DNA of 15,052 nt from JAGVPT01 sp963843065 (GCA_963843065.1 CAWJKX010000085.1:1-15052), one strand, 5' to 3'. Positions 1-8,249 are shown, counted from the stretch's first letter. Made by a program: numbers and translations. The notes: generated by a model from the sequence alone, not told the origin.

Positions 1-75
1 TCGCTTGTTGTCCACGATGTAGTAGTCGCGGTCGGGCAGCGAAAGGCCGGCTTGTCCAATGGAAGCAATCTGCTG
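1..75 (-). CDS. M13 family metallopeptidase, internal fragment
   Basis: Read on the minus strand, this edge encodes QIASIGQAGLSLPDRDYYIV followed by DNKR. The Q-x-G-L-x-L-P-D-R-D-Y-Y block is the conserved segment near the middle of M13 (neprilysin/PepO-like) zinc peptidases, well upstream of their HExxH site. The gene runs leftwards out of the window. Its N-terminal half should lie to the right, but the frame meets a stop at 97-99 and the sequence there belongs to the opposite-strand secreted protein instead. So only about 25 residues remain, cut at a breakpoint around 70-82. Family membership rests on one short motif, but that motif is distinctive. Activity cannot be judged. Confidence 0.6.
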
Positions 76-1444
76 GGCAGTCTTCTTTTGTTTTACTCAA
101 TCATTCCTCGCTGCACAAACATCATCGTTTCCATTCATTGAAAATTTCGATACGGTCGCTGCTCCAAGGCTTCCTGCTGGATGGTCAACGAGCGTCCACA
201 AATCTTCGTCGGGAGATTTTTCGACGTCGGCTTCAACGCCGTTCAGCGTTCCGAACGCTGTCGTGTCGACGGATGCAAAAGTTGCCCAAAGCCTTATATC
301 TCCGGTGATAAATTTTTCAGGAAAAATTGCCGGCGCCCTGGAGTTCTATGAGCGGCGCACCTCGTCGCATAATTCCGGTCTTTGTGTGGAAGCAATAGTC
401 AATAACGACACGTCATCTGCGATTCAAATAGGGGACACCCTTAAGAATTCCGGCACAACAGGTTATGTTCTGCGAAGTCTGCCGCTGCTGCCGTCATTGA
501 GCGGCCAGCGCGATGTCCGTTTTCGATGGCGGGTTGTGGGAAACGGGACGGGGGCGACGGGAACACTTAGAATAGATAATGTCAAAATCACTATACAGAA
601 AAGATTCGATCTTGCGGTATCGGGTTTTTACATTGAACCTGCAGATGCACGGGAAGGAGAGACTCTATTCGTACATGTCTGTGTTGCCAACCGGGCGGCA
701 CTCAGCGGTTCCTTGTCATTCAAACTGCAATTGTTCGATGATAAAGATTCCAGCTCATTGGGAACAAAAGAAGAACAAGTGGGCGAGCAGCCGTTGACTC
801 ATTTTTTCGGCGTTGCCGACTCTGCAATCTTCACGCTCAGCGATCCCTCTGTTTCTCCCGGCAGCCATCGATTCTCGATATTGCTGATTCTTCCGGGTGA
901 TGAGGATACGACAAACAATGCTGTGTCAAAAACGATTTTTGTCGGATACTCTCCGCGATCAATTCTTGTCAACGAAATCATGTATGCTCCATCCGGCGGG
1001 CCTGAGTGGGTCGAGTGTGTCAACAATTCCGCCGATACGATTTCACTTTTGCAATGGAAAGTCGGAGATAATACAAACTACCGGGCGGTCATGAGTTCTC
1101 AATCTCCATGCATTGTTCCCCGGCAATTTTTTATCATCGCCAGGGATTCTTCAATTCTCAACTATTATCCTTCGGTTCATGCACCGATCATCAAAGCTAA
1201 TTTTCCTGCGTTAAACAACGATTTCGATGCTGTTGTTATCCTCGACCCGACAGAGTTTGCGATTGACAGTGTCGCGTACAACTCTTCATGGGGCGGAACA
1301 GGAGGAAAATCTCTCGAACGAATTGACACGGCAGCGGCATCAAATCAGCCGGAGCAACTGGGGAAGTTCACGCAATCCGCAGGGAGCAACGCCGGGAACA
1401 GTAAACAGCCTGACAAAAAAAGAGTACGACGTGTCGATGGATAA
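59..1444 (+). CDS. Secreted CARDB/lamin-tail domain protein, N-terminal part (frameshifted)
   Basis: This is the N-terminal part of a large secreted multi-domain protein. Residues ~5-20 are hydrophobic and end in AAQ, like a signal peptide. Residues ~23-178 look like a jelly-roll 'choice-of-anchor' domain (it begins FPFIENFD and includes PAGWS). Residues ~180-297 look like a CARDB Ig-like domain. A first lamin-tail domain starts at ~301 with VNEIMYAP and PEW. The frame then runs off register: alignment with the repeats further on shows that the real protein moves to the frame of 1350-3416 at about 1346-1353, so the last ~30 residues here are out of frame. The ATG at 59 lies in antisense of the M13 fragment, so the native start is probably lost. 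Function is unknown; LTD/CARDB proteins of Bacteroidota are usually cell-surface or secreted. Confidence 0.75.
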   Translation: MEAICWAVFFCFTQSFLAAQTSSFPFIENFDTVAAPRLPAGWSTSVHKSSSGDFSTSASTPFSVPNAVVSTDAKVAQSLISPVINFSGKIAGALEFYERRTSSHNSGLCVEAIVNNDTSSAIQIGDTLKNSGTTGYVLRSLPLLPSLSGQRDVRFRWRVVGNGTGATGTLRIDNVKITIQKRFDLAVSGFYIEPADAREGETLFVHVCVANRAALSGSLSFKLQLFDDKDSSSLGTKEEQVGEQPLTHFFGVADSAIFTLSDPSVSPGSHRFSILLILPGDEDTTNNAVSKTIFVGYSPRSILVNEIMYAPSGGPEWVECVNNSADTISLLQWKVGDNTNYRAVMSSQSPCIVPRQFFIIARDSSILNYYPSVHAPIIKANFPALNNDFDAVVILDPTEFAIDSVAYNSSWGGTGGKSLERIDTAAASNQPEQLGKFTQSAGSNAGNSKQPDKKRVRRVDG

Positions 1445-3416
1445 AATCTTTCTTCCAGCATCTTTTCCTGTAGCCGGGTGTCCGTTTGAAGCAGAAGTGA
1501 TGGTAAAAAATATCGGACGTCAAACGGAATCGAATATCTCCGTACAGTTTTTCCTCGACACAAACAACGATTCAATTCCGCAGCAGGGCGAGCTTCCTGG
1601 GGAAGAGCATATAGGTTTACTCTTACCCGCAGATTCTCAAACAGTTGCACACTCATTGACCATGGCATCGCAGGGAGAACACGGGATTATTGCCGTCGTG
1701 AATGCTCAGCGGGACGACGATACTACAAACAACATGCTGGCGTTAACATTCGCCGTCGGCATGGAGCAGCATTCAATCGTTATTAATGAGATTATGTACG
1801 CACCCGCCGGGAATATGCCGGAATGGATTGAGTTCTATAATGCCAGCAGCAGCGATATTAACGTCGGCGGATGGAAAATTTCCGACGCTAGCGTGAAATC
1901 TAAAGCCGTGATCGCTAATTCGCAGATCATCATTCAAGCGGGCGAGTATTTCTTAGCGGCGTCGGATTCGACGCTGAGAGACTATTTTTCAATTTCCAGC
2001 CCCGTGTTTGTTTCATCATTTTCATCATTGCACAAAACAACACCCGACGCCGTTGTCTTGTATGACAACCGCGGCGCTACGATGGACAGCGTTTGGTATA
2101 AACCGTCATGGGGAGGCACCAACGGCAAGTCGCTGGAAAGGATCGATTACCTTTCATCGTCGGTGGATTCGGCGAATTGGAAAAGTTCTTTGCCAACGCC
2201 AGGAGCCGAAAATACATCGGCAAAAAAGGATTTCGATCTCGCAGTTGCAAGTGCAGCCGCAACGCTGCAGAACGGCGGTTTGCATCTGGCAGCCGTGATC
2301 CGCAACGTTGGAAGAAATGCAGCAAGCGGATTCACCGTCCGATTTTATCACGATATAAACGGCGATAGTGTTGCATCGCCCGACGGGATAATCCAAAGCA
2401 TCAATTGTGGCGCTCTCTCGCCGGGCGATTCGATGACGGCTCAGTGTGATTGGGAGACAAAAGCACAGGGCATTATTCCGATTATTTGTACAGTTGATTT
2501 TTCTCAGGATCAACGGACATCAAACAACTCATTCTTTGTACGGGCGGCGAACAAGTTTAAACCGCAGTCGGTTGTCATCAACGAAATAATGTACGACCCG
2601 CTGCCGAATCGTTCGGAATTTGTTGAGTTGTTCAATAGGAGCGTGGATACGGTTGACCTTTGCGGCTGGACAATGATGAATGCGCCGTCAAGCTTCGGCA
2701 GGAGAGCGATAATTCGAATTTCGAACGGCCCGCTACTCCTCCCTCCGAATGAGTACACCGTAATAAGTGCAGACTCGACACTTATCGTTCAATTCCCTTT
2801 TCTTCTTCATCTCTCTACGGGGAAACTTGTCATCGCGAATAAAGATTTGTCGCTCAACAATTCCGGCGATGATGTTGTTCTTGTCGACTTGACCAACTTT
2901 CAAATAGACAGCGTGCGGTATTCTCCATCGTGGCACAATCCCGCACTGAATACCTCTACCACCGGAAAATCTCTGGAGCGTGTCAACCCCTCCCTTGCAA
3001 GCAACGACAGGAAAAACTGGAGCTCGTCGATTGCTCCGGAAGGTGCAACTCCGGAACAGCGCAATAGTATTTTTACGACATCGCTTCCATCGGCTGCGCA
3101 CCTTACACTTTCGCCAAACCCCTTCTCGCCGGATAACGATGGTTTTCAAGATTTTCTCGCCATCGAATATTCTTTACCGTCAACGACATCGATGATTCGC
3201 GTCCGTTGTTTTGATGTTCAGGGAAGGTTAGTGCGAACGCTCGCCAACAACGAACCCGCCGCCTCTTCGGGAACGGTTATCTGGAACGGTCTCGACGACA
3301 ACAATCGTCGTGTCAGAATCGGGATGTACATCATCCTTTTTGAAGCGCTCGACTCTTCCGGAGGAATTGTGCATGTCATGAAAGATGTAGCAGTTGTAGC
3401 AACCAAATTAAAGTAA
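1350..3416 (+). CDS. Secreted CARDB/lamin-tail domain protein, C-terminal part (frameshifted)
   Basis: This continues the upstream gene in another frame. The first residues that match the repeat pattern are SNWGSS and GATPGTVN, which parallel ANWKSS and GAENTS at ~2170-2220 and KNWSSS and GATPEQRN at ~3015-3065. Domains follow an alternating order: CARDB (~1435-1765), lamin-tail with INEIMYAP and EWIEFYN (~1770-2215), CARDB starting FDLAVA (~2231-2550), lamin-tail with INEIMYDP and EFVELFN (~2569-3065). The C-terminal Ig-like domain (~3087-3416) contains NPFSPDNDG and WNGLDDNNRRV. Such an FlgD-like/C-terminal sorting-type domain is typical of Bacteroidota and Ignavibacteria secreted proteins and suggests export and surface attachment. 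There is no native start codon for this piece. Removing one base near 1349-1352 restores a protein of about 1,120 residues. Confidence 0.8.
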   Translation, partial: RSNWGSSRNPQGATPGTVNSLTKKEYDVSMDKIFLPASFPVAGCPFEAEVMVKNIGRQTESNISVQFFLDTNNDSIPQQGELPGEEHIGLLLPADSQTVAHSLTMASQGEHGIIAVVNAQRDDDTTNNMLALTFAVGMEQHSIVINEIMYAPAGNMPEWIEFYNASSSDINVGGWKISDASVKSKAVIANSQIIIQAGEYFLAASDSTLRDYFSISSPVFVSSFSSLHKTTPDAVVLYDNRGATMDSVWYKPSWGGTNGKSLERIDYLSSSVDSANWKSSLPTPGAENTSAKKDFDLAVASAAATLQNGGLHLAAVIRNVGRNAASGFTVRFYHDINGDSVASPDGIIQSINCGALSPGDSMTAQCDWETKAQGIIPIICTVDFSQDQRTSNNSFFVRAANKFKPQSVVINEIMYDPLPNRSEFVELFNRSVDTVDLCGWTMMNAPSSFGRRAIIRISNGPLLLPPNEYTVISADSTLIVQFPFLLHLSTGKLVIANKDLSLNNSGDDVVLVDLTNFQIDSVRYSPSWHNPALNTSTTGKSLERVNPSLASNDRKNWSSSIAPEGATPEQRNSIFTTSLPSAAHLTLSPNPFSPDNDGFQDFLAIEYSLPSTTSMIRVRCFDVQGRLVRTLANNEPAASSGTVIWNGLDDNNRRVRIGMYIILFEALDSSGGIVHVMKDVAVVATKLK

Positions 3417-3826
3417 GGAAAGTGATGCCATGACTTTCGTAACGATTATTTTAGAATTCAGTAGTGGGAAGTCATGGCATCGCTCACTGGCGCTCGCTAA
3501 GCCGCTGGCAAAGCCATCCTGTTGGGAAAAGGCGCGAAGATTTCATTTTTAGTGCGAAGCAGAAAGCCACCGACTGTGGCGGTGGTTATGTTCGGTTTTC
3601 CGGTCGAGTCCCGCTTTCAGGCGGGACGAAGAACCGGAATCCAGTTCCGTTGATTGACTCTGGATTCCGCGTCAAGCGCGGAATGACTTGCTTTTTCTTT
3701 TCAAAAGCCACCATCTTTGATGGTAGTCGTTTACTACCAACTCGCGACTTTGCGTCTGGCGAAGCCATCCCCCTTGAGATTTGCGCGAGTGCAATTTTTG
3801 GGATAACTTCTAGCCATTTGTAAGTC
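3417..3826. repeat. Repeat- and hairpin-rich intergenic region
   Basis: About 400 bases with no credible gene and many short inverted repeats. There is a 13-base stem at 3424-3436/3469-3481 directly after the upstream stop codon, a 6-base stem at 3567-3572/3580-3585, a 7-base stem at 3608-3614/3621-3627, a 9-base stem at 3636-3644/3660-3668 and an 8-base stem at 3664-3671/3677-3684. Two more, at 3710-3715/3719-3724 and 3721-3727/3733-3739, overlap each other. A 15-base direct repeat with one mismatch occurs at 3505-3519 and 3756-3770. The block around 3636-3690 resembles the dispersed palindromic 'tggattcc...ggaatgac' repeats found in many bacterial genomes. I infer a mosaic of REP-like elements. 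Confidence 0.65.
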
Positions 3827-3846
3827 GTGCCGTTCTTCTTTATATT
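3818..3846 (+). promoter_or_regulatory. Predicted sigma-70-like promoter of glnD
   Basis: TTGTAA (3818-3823), a 17-base spacer and TATATT (3841-3846) form a good -35/-10 pair. Transcription would start near 3853, about 25 bases before the chosen GTG start of glnD. An identical pair with the same spacing precedes the TPR-lipoprotein operon (8191-8219), which strengthens both calls. Confidence 0.5.
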
Positions 3847-3877
3847 ATCCAATCCAGTTATTCTTCCTTCGCCTTCA

Positions 3878-5272
3878 GTGACAATCAAAGAACGTTACAC
3901 CTCTGAGTCTGCCCAAATATTTCAGCTGCATCGCAACGGTGCAGACGGTTTTACCGTTGCGGCCCGGCTGACATCTCTAGTGGATGCAACTCTCTCCGAT
4001 TTTTGGAAATTAAATCCGGCCGGCATCGACTATGCCGTCGTTGCGTTGGGTGGATACGGCCGTTCCGAGCTTTGCCCTCATTCCGATTTTGACCTGATGA
4101 TCCTGGCTGAAAACGAGAAGGCGAAAAATTCCGGCTCCGAATGTATTCAACAGTTCCTCCGCTCGCTGTGGGATGCCGGCTTCAACGTCGGACACAGTGT
4201 ACGGACGGTGAAGGATTGTGTAAATCTGTACGAGACCGATGTTGATTCATGGGCTTCGATTCTGGAAAGCAGGTTTGTGTGTGGAAGCGAGCATGTGCTG
4301 GGTCTGTATGCCGACGATGTCTTCAGGCAGATTCAAAAAAAATTCGACCTCGTGTTCGTGAAAGCGATCATGGTTGGAATGGACGAGCGCCACGAAAAAT
4401 ACGGCAATTCGGTGAAATTGCTCGAGCCGAACGTGAAGAACAGCGCAGGCGGTTTGCGCGACCTCCATAATCTGCTCTGGGTCTACCGGTCAACGGATAC
4501 CGATTATTTCACCGAATCACCGTTTCTGAACACCGAGTCGTCGTGCAAGCTTATGATCGATACGTTTTACCGCAAAAACGTGATTTCCAAAGAAGAACGC
4601 GATGCGGTGATCAACGCGCTGAACTTTTTACTGCGCACCCGGCACGAAACTCACTACTTTGCAAAGACCATCCACGATTCTCTCGATTTTTCCATCCAGC
4701 GGGAAATTGCCAAAGGGCTCGGGTTCGGCGATGATCGAGAGCTGAAGTACGTCGAAAAATTCATGCGCGAGTATTTTCTTCATGCCCGCAGTATTTTTCG
4801 TTTGAACCAGCGGTTGATTAATCATTTTCGGAAAAGCGTCGAGCCTTCTTCGTGGAAAAAACCGAAAGAGCAAATCCTTGATGGTCATTTCATTGCTCGC
4901 GGTGATGAACTGTTGCAGCGCAACACCGCTGTCGAACTTTCTACTCCGGCTGAAATTGTTAAAGCCTTCTACTGGTGCGGAAAACACTCGTTAACGTTAG
5001 GGCATTCATTGCAGGGAACAATTGCGGCGCTCAGCCATTCGTCGCACATCTTTAACGCACAGAGCATTACGGCGGGCGATGCTGCTGCAGTATTTCTGGA
5101 TATTCTCCGATTGCCGTCCAACGTTGCATCGACGCTGACAATGATGAACGATTTCGACGTTCTCGGAAAATATATTCCTGAATGGGGAGAGCTTGTTGCA
5201 TTTTTTCAGCACAGCGTCTACCATTACTATACCGCCGATGCGCACACGCTGATTGCCATCGAACACGCGTGA
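3878..5272 (+). CDS. glnD: PII uridylyltransferase/uridylyl-removing enzyme GlnD, N-terminal part (frameshifted)
   Basis: This is the N-terminal half of GlnD, which uridylylates PII when glutamine is low and removes UMP when it is high. The nucleotidyltransferase core is GGYGRSE (G58-E64) followed by S69-D70-x-D72, the metal-binding acidic pair. The family hallmark GGLRD is at residues 191-195. The start of the HD domain follows, with YTADAHTL around H456. The frame hits a stop at 5270, inside the HD domain. I chose GTG at 3878 because it lies about 25 bases after the predicted transcription start. The frame stays open to a GTG at 3827, but those residues look unlike a GlnD N-terminus and the codon precedes the predicted -10. 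There is no clear Shine-Dalgarno sequence. The rest of the enzyme continues in another frame from 5271. Confidence 0.85.
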   Translation: MTIKERYTSESAQIFQLHRNGADGFTVAARLTSLVDATLSDFWKLNPAGIDYAVVALGGYGRSELCPHSDFDLMILAENEKAKNSGSECIQQFLRSLWDAGFNVGHSVRTVKDCVNLYETDVDSWASILESRFVCGSEHVLGLYADDVFRQIQKKFDLVFVKAIMVGMDERHEKYGNSVKLLEPNVKNSAGGLRDLHNLLWVYRSTDTDYFTESPFLNTESSCKLMIDTFYRKNVISKEERDAVINALNFLLRTRHETHYFAKTIHDSLDFSIQREIAKGLGFGDDRELKYVEKFMREYFLHARSIFRLNQRLINHFRKSVEPSSWKKPKEQILDGHFIARGDELLQRNTAVELSTPAEIVKAFYWCGKHSLTLGHSLQGTIAALSHSSHIFNAQSITAGDAAAVFLDILRLPSNVASTLTMMNDFDVLGKYIPEWGELVAFFQHSVYHYYTADAHTLIAIEHA

Positions 5273-6524
5273 ACGGCTTGCCGGCGGAAAAGGAATTCTT
5301 GCCGCAGCGTATCAGAGACTGGAAAAGAAAGAAATTTTGTTTCTCGGTTTGCTTTTCCACGATATCGAGAAACCGCACGGCATCGAGGAGCATGAAATTC
5401 GCGGCGTGGACATCGCGCGCCGGGTACTGGACCGTCTGCATTACAAGGACGAGTACGACGATGTCGCGTTTCTTATTCGCAATCATTTGATCATGGAACA
5501 GACTGCGTTTCGCAGGAACATCAGCGACCCGAAGACGGTCGCCGAGTTTGCCGAAATGTTTCATCGGCCGGAGCAGTTGGATCTCTTATTCCTTGTCACG
5601 TATTGCGACCTTTCCGCCGTGAACAAGAACGTCTGGACCTCGTGGAAGGAAATGCTGCTGCAGGAATTGTATCTCCAGACCCGCGGTGTGCTGGAGCGGA
5701 AGCTGCCGTTCAAAGAAGCTGTGTCGTTCCAGCAAGAACAGCACGAGAAATTGGTCCGCTCGGTTATTCGAACAATGTCCGAACAATTGCCTCTCGATGA
5801 AGTCGAACGCCACATCACGTCAATTCACAATGAAGCGTACATCAAGATTTTTTCCCTCGAAGATATTGCCGGTCATCTCGCCGGTATTCGCAGCCTCGAA
5901 GCGGTTTCATCGATCATCCATCATGAGGAATCGCACAGTGCGGTCACCGCGATAACGCACGATGCGCCGTTTCTTCTGTCCAGCTTGTGCGGCGTGCTCT
6001 CGGCAAACGACGCAAATATATTCGATGCACAAATTTTTACGCGCGATGACGGCATCGTGATCGATCAATTTCGCGTTATCAACGTGGCGACAAAAGGAAA
6101 ACTTCTCGACGACCAGGCTGAAAAAATCAAGCAAGACTTTGACGACGTTCTGCGCGGGAACGTCACCCTCGATCACCTTTTTGAAAGGCATCATCGCCGC
6201 TGGAAACGCCGTCCCAAGCCACTGTTCCATCCGAACATCCGGATCGACGTTACCTTTGAGGACGCACAAGATTTTACCATCATCGATGTCTATGCACCGG
6301 ATACCGTGGGATTTTTATACAAAGTGACCCGGACATTCTCGCAGCTCGGACTGAACATTCATTTCGCGAAAATCGCAACACGCGTGGACGGCATTGTTGA
6401 TTCATTTTACGTGCTTGACGAGGATAATGCTCCGATTCGAAGCAGCGAGAGAAAGCGGCAAATTAAAGACAAACTTCTGCACAGAATTTATCAACTCATC
6501 AACATCCAGTTATCATCCCAATAG
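5271..6524 (+). CDS. glnD: GlnD, C-terminal part (HD and two ACT domains; frameshifted)
   Basis: This is the second half of GlnD. It resumes with ERLAGGKG and then FHDIEKPHG, whose H-D pair (5358-5363) is the HD-domain metal site of the uridylyl-removing activity. Two ACT domains follow, at about 5959-6170 (HDAPFLLSSL) and 6270-6520 (FTIIDVYAPDTVGFLYKVT). They bind glutamine as the nitrogen signal. Joined to the upstream part the protein would be about 880 residues, the usual GlnD length. Dropping one base at about 5270 gives the smooth sequence IEHAERLAGG. A TTG at 5253 could open this frame by itself, but a free C-terminal half would lack half of the HD site. The stop is one base before the murI start, so the two are surely co-transcribed. 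Confidence 0.85.
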   Translation, partial: ERLAGGKGILAAAYQRLEKKEILFLGLLFHDIEKPHGIEEHEIRGVDIARRVLDRLHYKDEYDDVAFLIRNHLIMEQTAFRRNISDPKTVAEFAEMFHRPEQLDLLFLVTYCDLSAVNKNVWTSWKEMLLQELYLQTRGVLERKLPFKEAVSFQQEQHEKLVRSVIRTMSEQLPLDEVERHITSIHNEAYIKIFSLEDIAGHLAGIRSLEAVSSIIHHEESHSAVTAITHDAPFLLSSLCGVLSANDANIFDAQIFTRDDGIVIDQFRVINVATKGKLLDDQAEKIKQDFDDVLRGNVTLDHLFERHHRRWKRRPKPLFHPNIRIDVTFEDAQDFTIIDVYAPDTVGFLYKVTRTFSQLGLNIHFAKIATRVDGIVDSFYVLDEDNAPIRSSERKRQIKDKLLHRIYQLINIQLSSQ

Positions 6525-6525
6525 T

Positions 6526-7335
6526 ATGAATGCCAGCAAACCCATCGGCGTTTTTGATTCGGGGATCGGCGGACTGACCGTCGTTCATGCCCTCCTGCGC
6601 CGCTTGCCGCAGGAAAATATCGTTTATTTCGGAGACACTGCTCGCGTTCCTTATGGACCAAAATCCCCGCAAGTCGTTCGCGAGTATGCAGAAGAGGATA
6701 CGGAATTTCTTCTCTCAAAAAACGTGAAGATGATCGTTGTCGCCTGCAATACCGTTTCAGCGGTGGCGTTAGACGTTGTGCAAAAGCGTGCAAAGATTCC
6801 GGTTGTCGGTGTTATCATCCCCGGCGCTAAATCGGCTGCGGCCGCGTCGAAGAAAAAAAGGATCGGCGTTATCGGAACGATTGGCACGATTTCAAGCAAT
6901 GCGTATGCGAATGCCATCCGGCAAATAGACGAAACCGTTTCCGTCTTCAGCCGTCCGTGTCCGCTTTTCGTGCCGCTCGTCGAAGAAGGGTGGGTCAACC
7001 ACAAGGCGACAGAAATGATTGCGAAGGAATATCTGTTTCCGTTCACGCAGGAAAAAATTGACACGCTCGTGCTGGGGTGCACTCATTACCCATTGCTCAA
7101 GGATGTCATCTCGAATGCGTTGAAAGGAAGCGCGGTGTTAATCGATTCCGGCGAAGCAGCTGCGCTGGAAGTGGAGAATACGCTGGATGAGCATCGCTTG
7201 AAAAACGTGAGCAGGGAAAAACCGAACCTGCAATTTTTTGTGAGCGACATCCCCGCAAAATTCACGGAAATCGGCGAACGGTTTCTGGGGGCGAAAATGG
7301 GGGTCGTGAAGAAGGTAGGGGTGGGAAGGCAGTAG
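6526..7335 (+). CDS. murI: Glutamate racemase
   Basis: MurI converts L-glutamate to D-glutamate in the cytoplasm for peptidoglycan precursor synthesis. The protein has 269 residues, the normal length. The N-terminus carries VFDSGIGGLTV (D11, S12). The two catalytic cysteines are visible: C74 in VACNTVSA and C185 in LGCTHYPLL. The conserved YFGDTARVPYG block is also present. The start at 6526 follows the glnD stop by one base, whereas the longer open frame from 6394 would overlap glnD. The gene therefore depends on the glnD promoter. It converges on the acetyltransferase with only 17 bases between the stops, and no hairpin terminator is visible there. Confidence 0.95.
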   Translation: MNASKPIGVFDSGIGGLTVVHALLRRLPQENIVYFGDTARVPYGPKSPQVVREYAEEDTEFLLSKNVKMIVVACNTVSAVALDVVQKRAKIPVVGVIIPGAKSAAAASKKKRIGVIGTIGTISSNAYANAIRQIDETVSVFSRPCPLFVPLVEEGWVNHKATEMIAKEYLFPFTQEKIDTLVLGCTHYPLLKDVISNALKGSAVLIDSGEAAALEVENTLDEHRLKNVSREKPNLQFFVSDIPAKFTEIGERFLGAKMGVVKKVGVGRQ

Positions 7336-7352
7336 TGCGTCAGGTCGGAATA

Positions 7353-7943
7353 TCAATAGACCTTTGCCAATTTTTTTTCTAACTCTTTTTTCACTTCATT
7401 CCACTCCGAATCGATAATGCTGAAGTAGACCGAGTGGCGGATGCGCCCGCCGGGCACAATCATATGGTTGCGAAAGACTCCTTCTTCCTTTGCACCGATG
7501 CGCATCAGGGCGTTGCGTGAGCGGCTGTTGGTCGAATCCGTTTTGAACTCGACACGCATGCACCCAAGCGTGTCAAACGCATGTGAAAGCAGAAGGTATT
7601 TTGCTTCCGTATTGATGAAGGTGCGCTGCCATTGCCTTGCTATCCACGTCCAGCCTATTTCGACACGGCGATGTGTCGTGTCGATATTGCCGAAGCGGGT
7701 GCTTCCGACGGCCTTGTTTGATGGTTTCTCGATGATCGCAAACGGCAGCGCTTTGCTGTCCGAGAAATCTTTTGCGGCTGCGTCGATATACTTTTTCATA
7801 TCCTCGGGTGTGCGAATGATCGTCGTGGTCAGTTTCCACAACTCTTCATCCAAACCGATCTCGCATAGTTGGGCATGGTGAGCTTGCGTTAAAGGCTCAA
7901 GCCTGACGCGCTTCCCTTCTAAAATAACTGGATAAATGTTCAT
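7353..7943 (-). CDS. GNAT family N-acetyltransferase (RimJ/RimL-like)
   Basis: A 196-residue GNAT acetyltransferase of the Acetyltransf_3/RimJ-RimL type. The N-terminal signature is LEGKRVRLEPLTQAHH. The central beta strands and acetyl-CoA site follow around AVGSTRFGNID, EIGWTWI and the segment ending in LLLSHAFDTLGCMRVEF. The C-terminal NSRSRNALMRIGAKEEGVFR block matches the part of these enzymes after the acetyl-CoA loop. The substrate cannot be read from the sequence; relatives modify ribosomal protein N-termini, small amines or antibiotics. It is encoded alone on the minus strand between murI and the TPR operon, with no obvious promoter in the 300 bases upstream. Confidence 0.9.
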   Translation of the reverse strand: MNIYPVILEGKRVRLEPLTQAHHAQLCEIGLDEELWKLTTTIIRTPEDMKKYIDAAAKDFSDSKALPFAIIEKPSNKAVGSTRFGNIDTTHRRVEIGWTWIARQWQRTFINTEAKYLLLSHAFDTLGCMRVEFKTDSTNSRSRNALMRIGAKEEGVFRNHMIVPGGRIRHSVYFSIIDSEWNEVKKELEKKLAKVY

Positions 7944-8190
7944 GAACGTTGGGCTATTAGAAGAATCTCGTTATCCGGGTCTTGCCGATCTTTTTACTAT
8001 TGACAACATCCGGTGTCCAATGATTACGCGCTGGAAAGGTGTGAGGGACCTTCATATCCTTTCGTATGACCGCGTGTAATCGGCCGCTTCTTTCGAAAAA
8101 ATAGAAAAGGCGCAGGTAAAATTCCAATATTGCCGCCGATATTAAGTAATGGCGCGATTTGCGGAGTGATGGCCTCACTTGGCTGCTGTA
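7944..8190. other. Intergenic spacer between divergent genes
   Basis: This separates the leftward acetyltransferase from the rightward TPR operon. An open minus-strand frame of 73 codons (7957-8178) has no recognisable domain and a basic composition typical of chance frames. I see no clear terminator, repeat or RNA here. The promoter of the rightward operon begins at 8191. Confidence 0.5.
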
Positions 8191-8219
8191 TTGTAACTCA
8201 TCATCGAAAGTGATATATT
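8191..8219 (+). promoter_or_regulatory. Predicted sigma-70-like promoter of the TPR/DUF4292/envC operon
   Basis: TTGTAA (8191-8196), 17 bases, then TATATT (8214-8219). It is the same hexamer pair and spacing as the glnD promoter at 3818-3846. Transcription would start near 8226. An AGGAAGGA ribosome-binding site (8233-8240) lies nine bases before the ATG at 8250. Confidence 0.55.
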
Positions 8220-8249
8220 TTTACAATGAATCAGGAAGGATGAAGCCGT

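Noticed and set aside
3424..3481. 13-base inverted repeat after the lamin-tail stop as an intrinsic terminator
   Set aside because: The loop is 32 bases and there is no following T-run; kept only as part of the repeat region.
3464..3823. Open frame of 119 codons between the lamin-tail gene and glnD
   Set aside because: It lies wholly in the repeat-rich spacer and reads like translated palindromic repeats (for example DSGFRVKRGMT), with no domain or ribosome-binding site.
3417..3826. Possible CRISPR array
   Set aside because: Repeats are short, inverted and irregularly spaced, with no constant repeat unit and no cas genes.
7957..8178. Minus-strand open frame of 73 codons upstream of the acetyltransferase gene
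   Set aside because: No domain, poor composition and no ribosome-binding site; probably chance.
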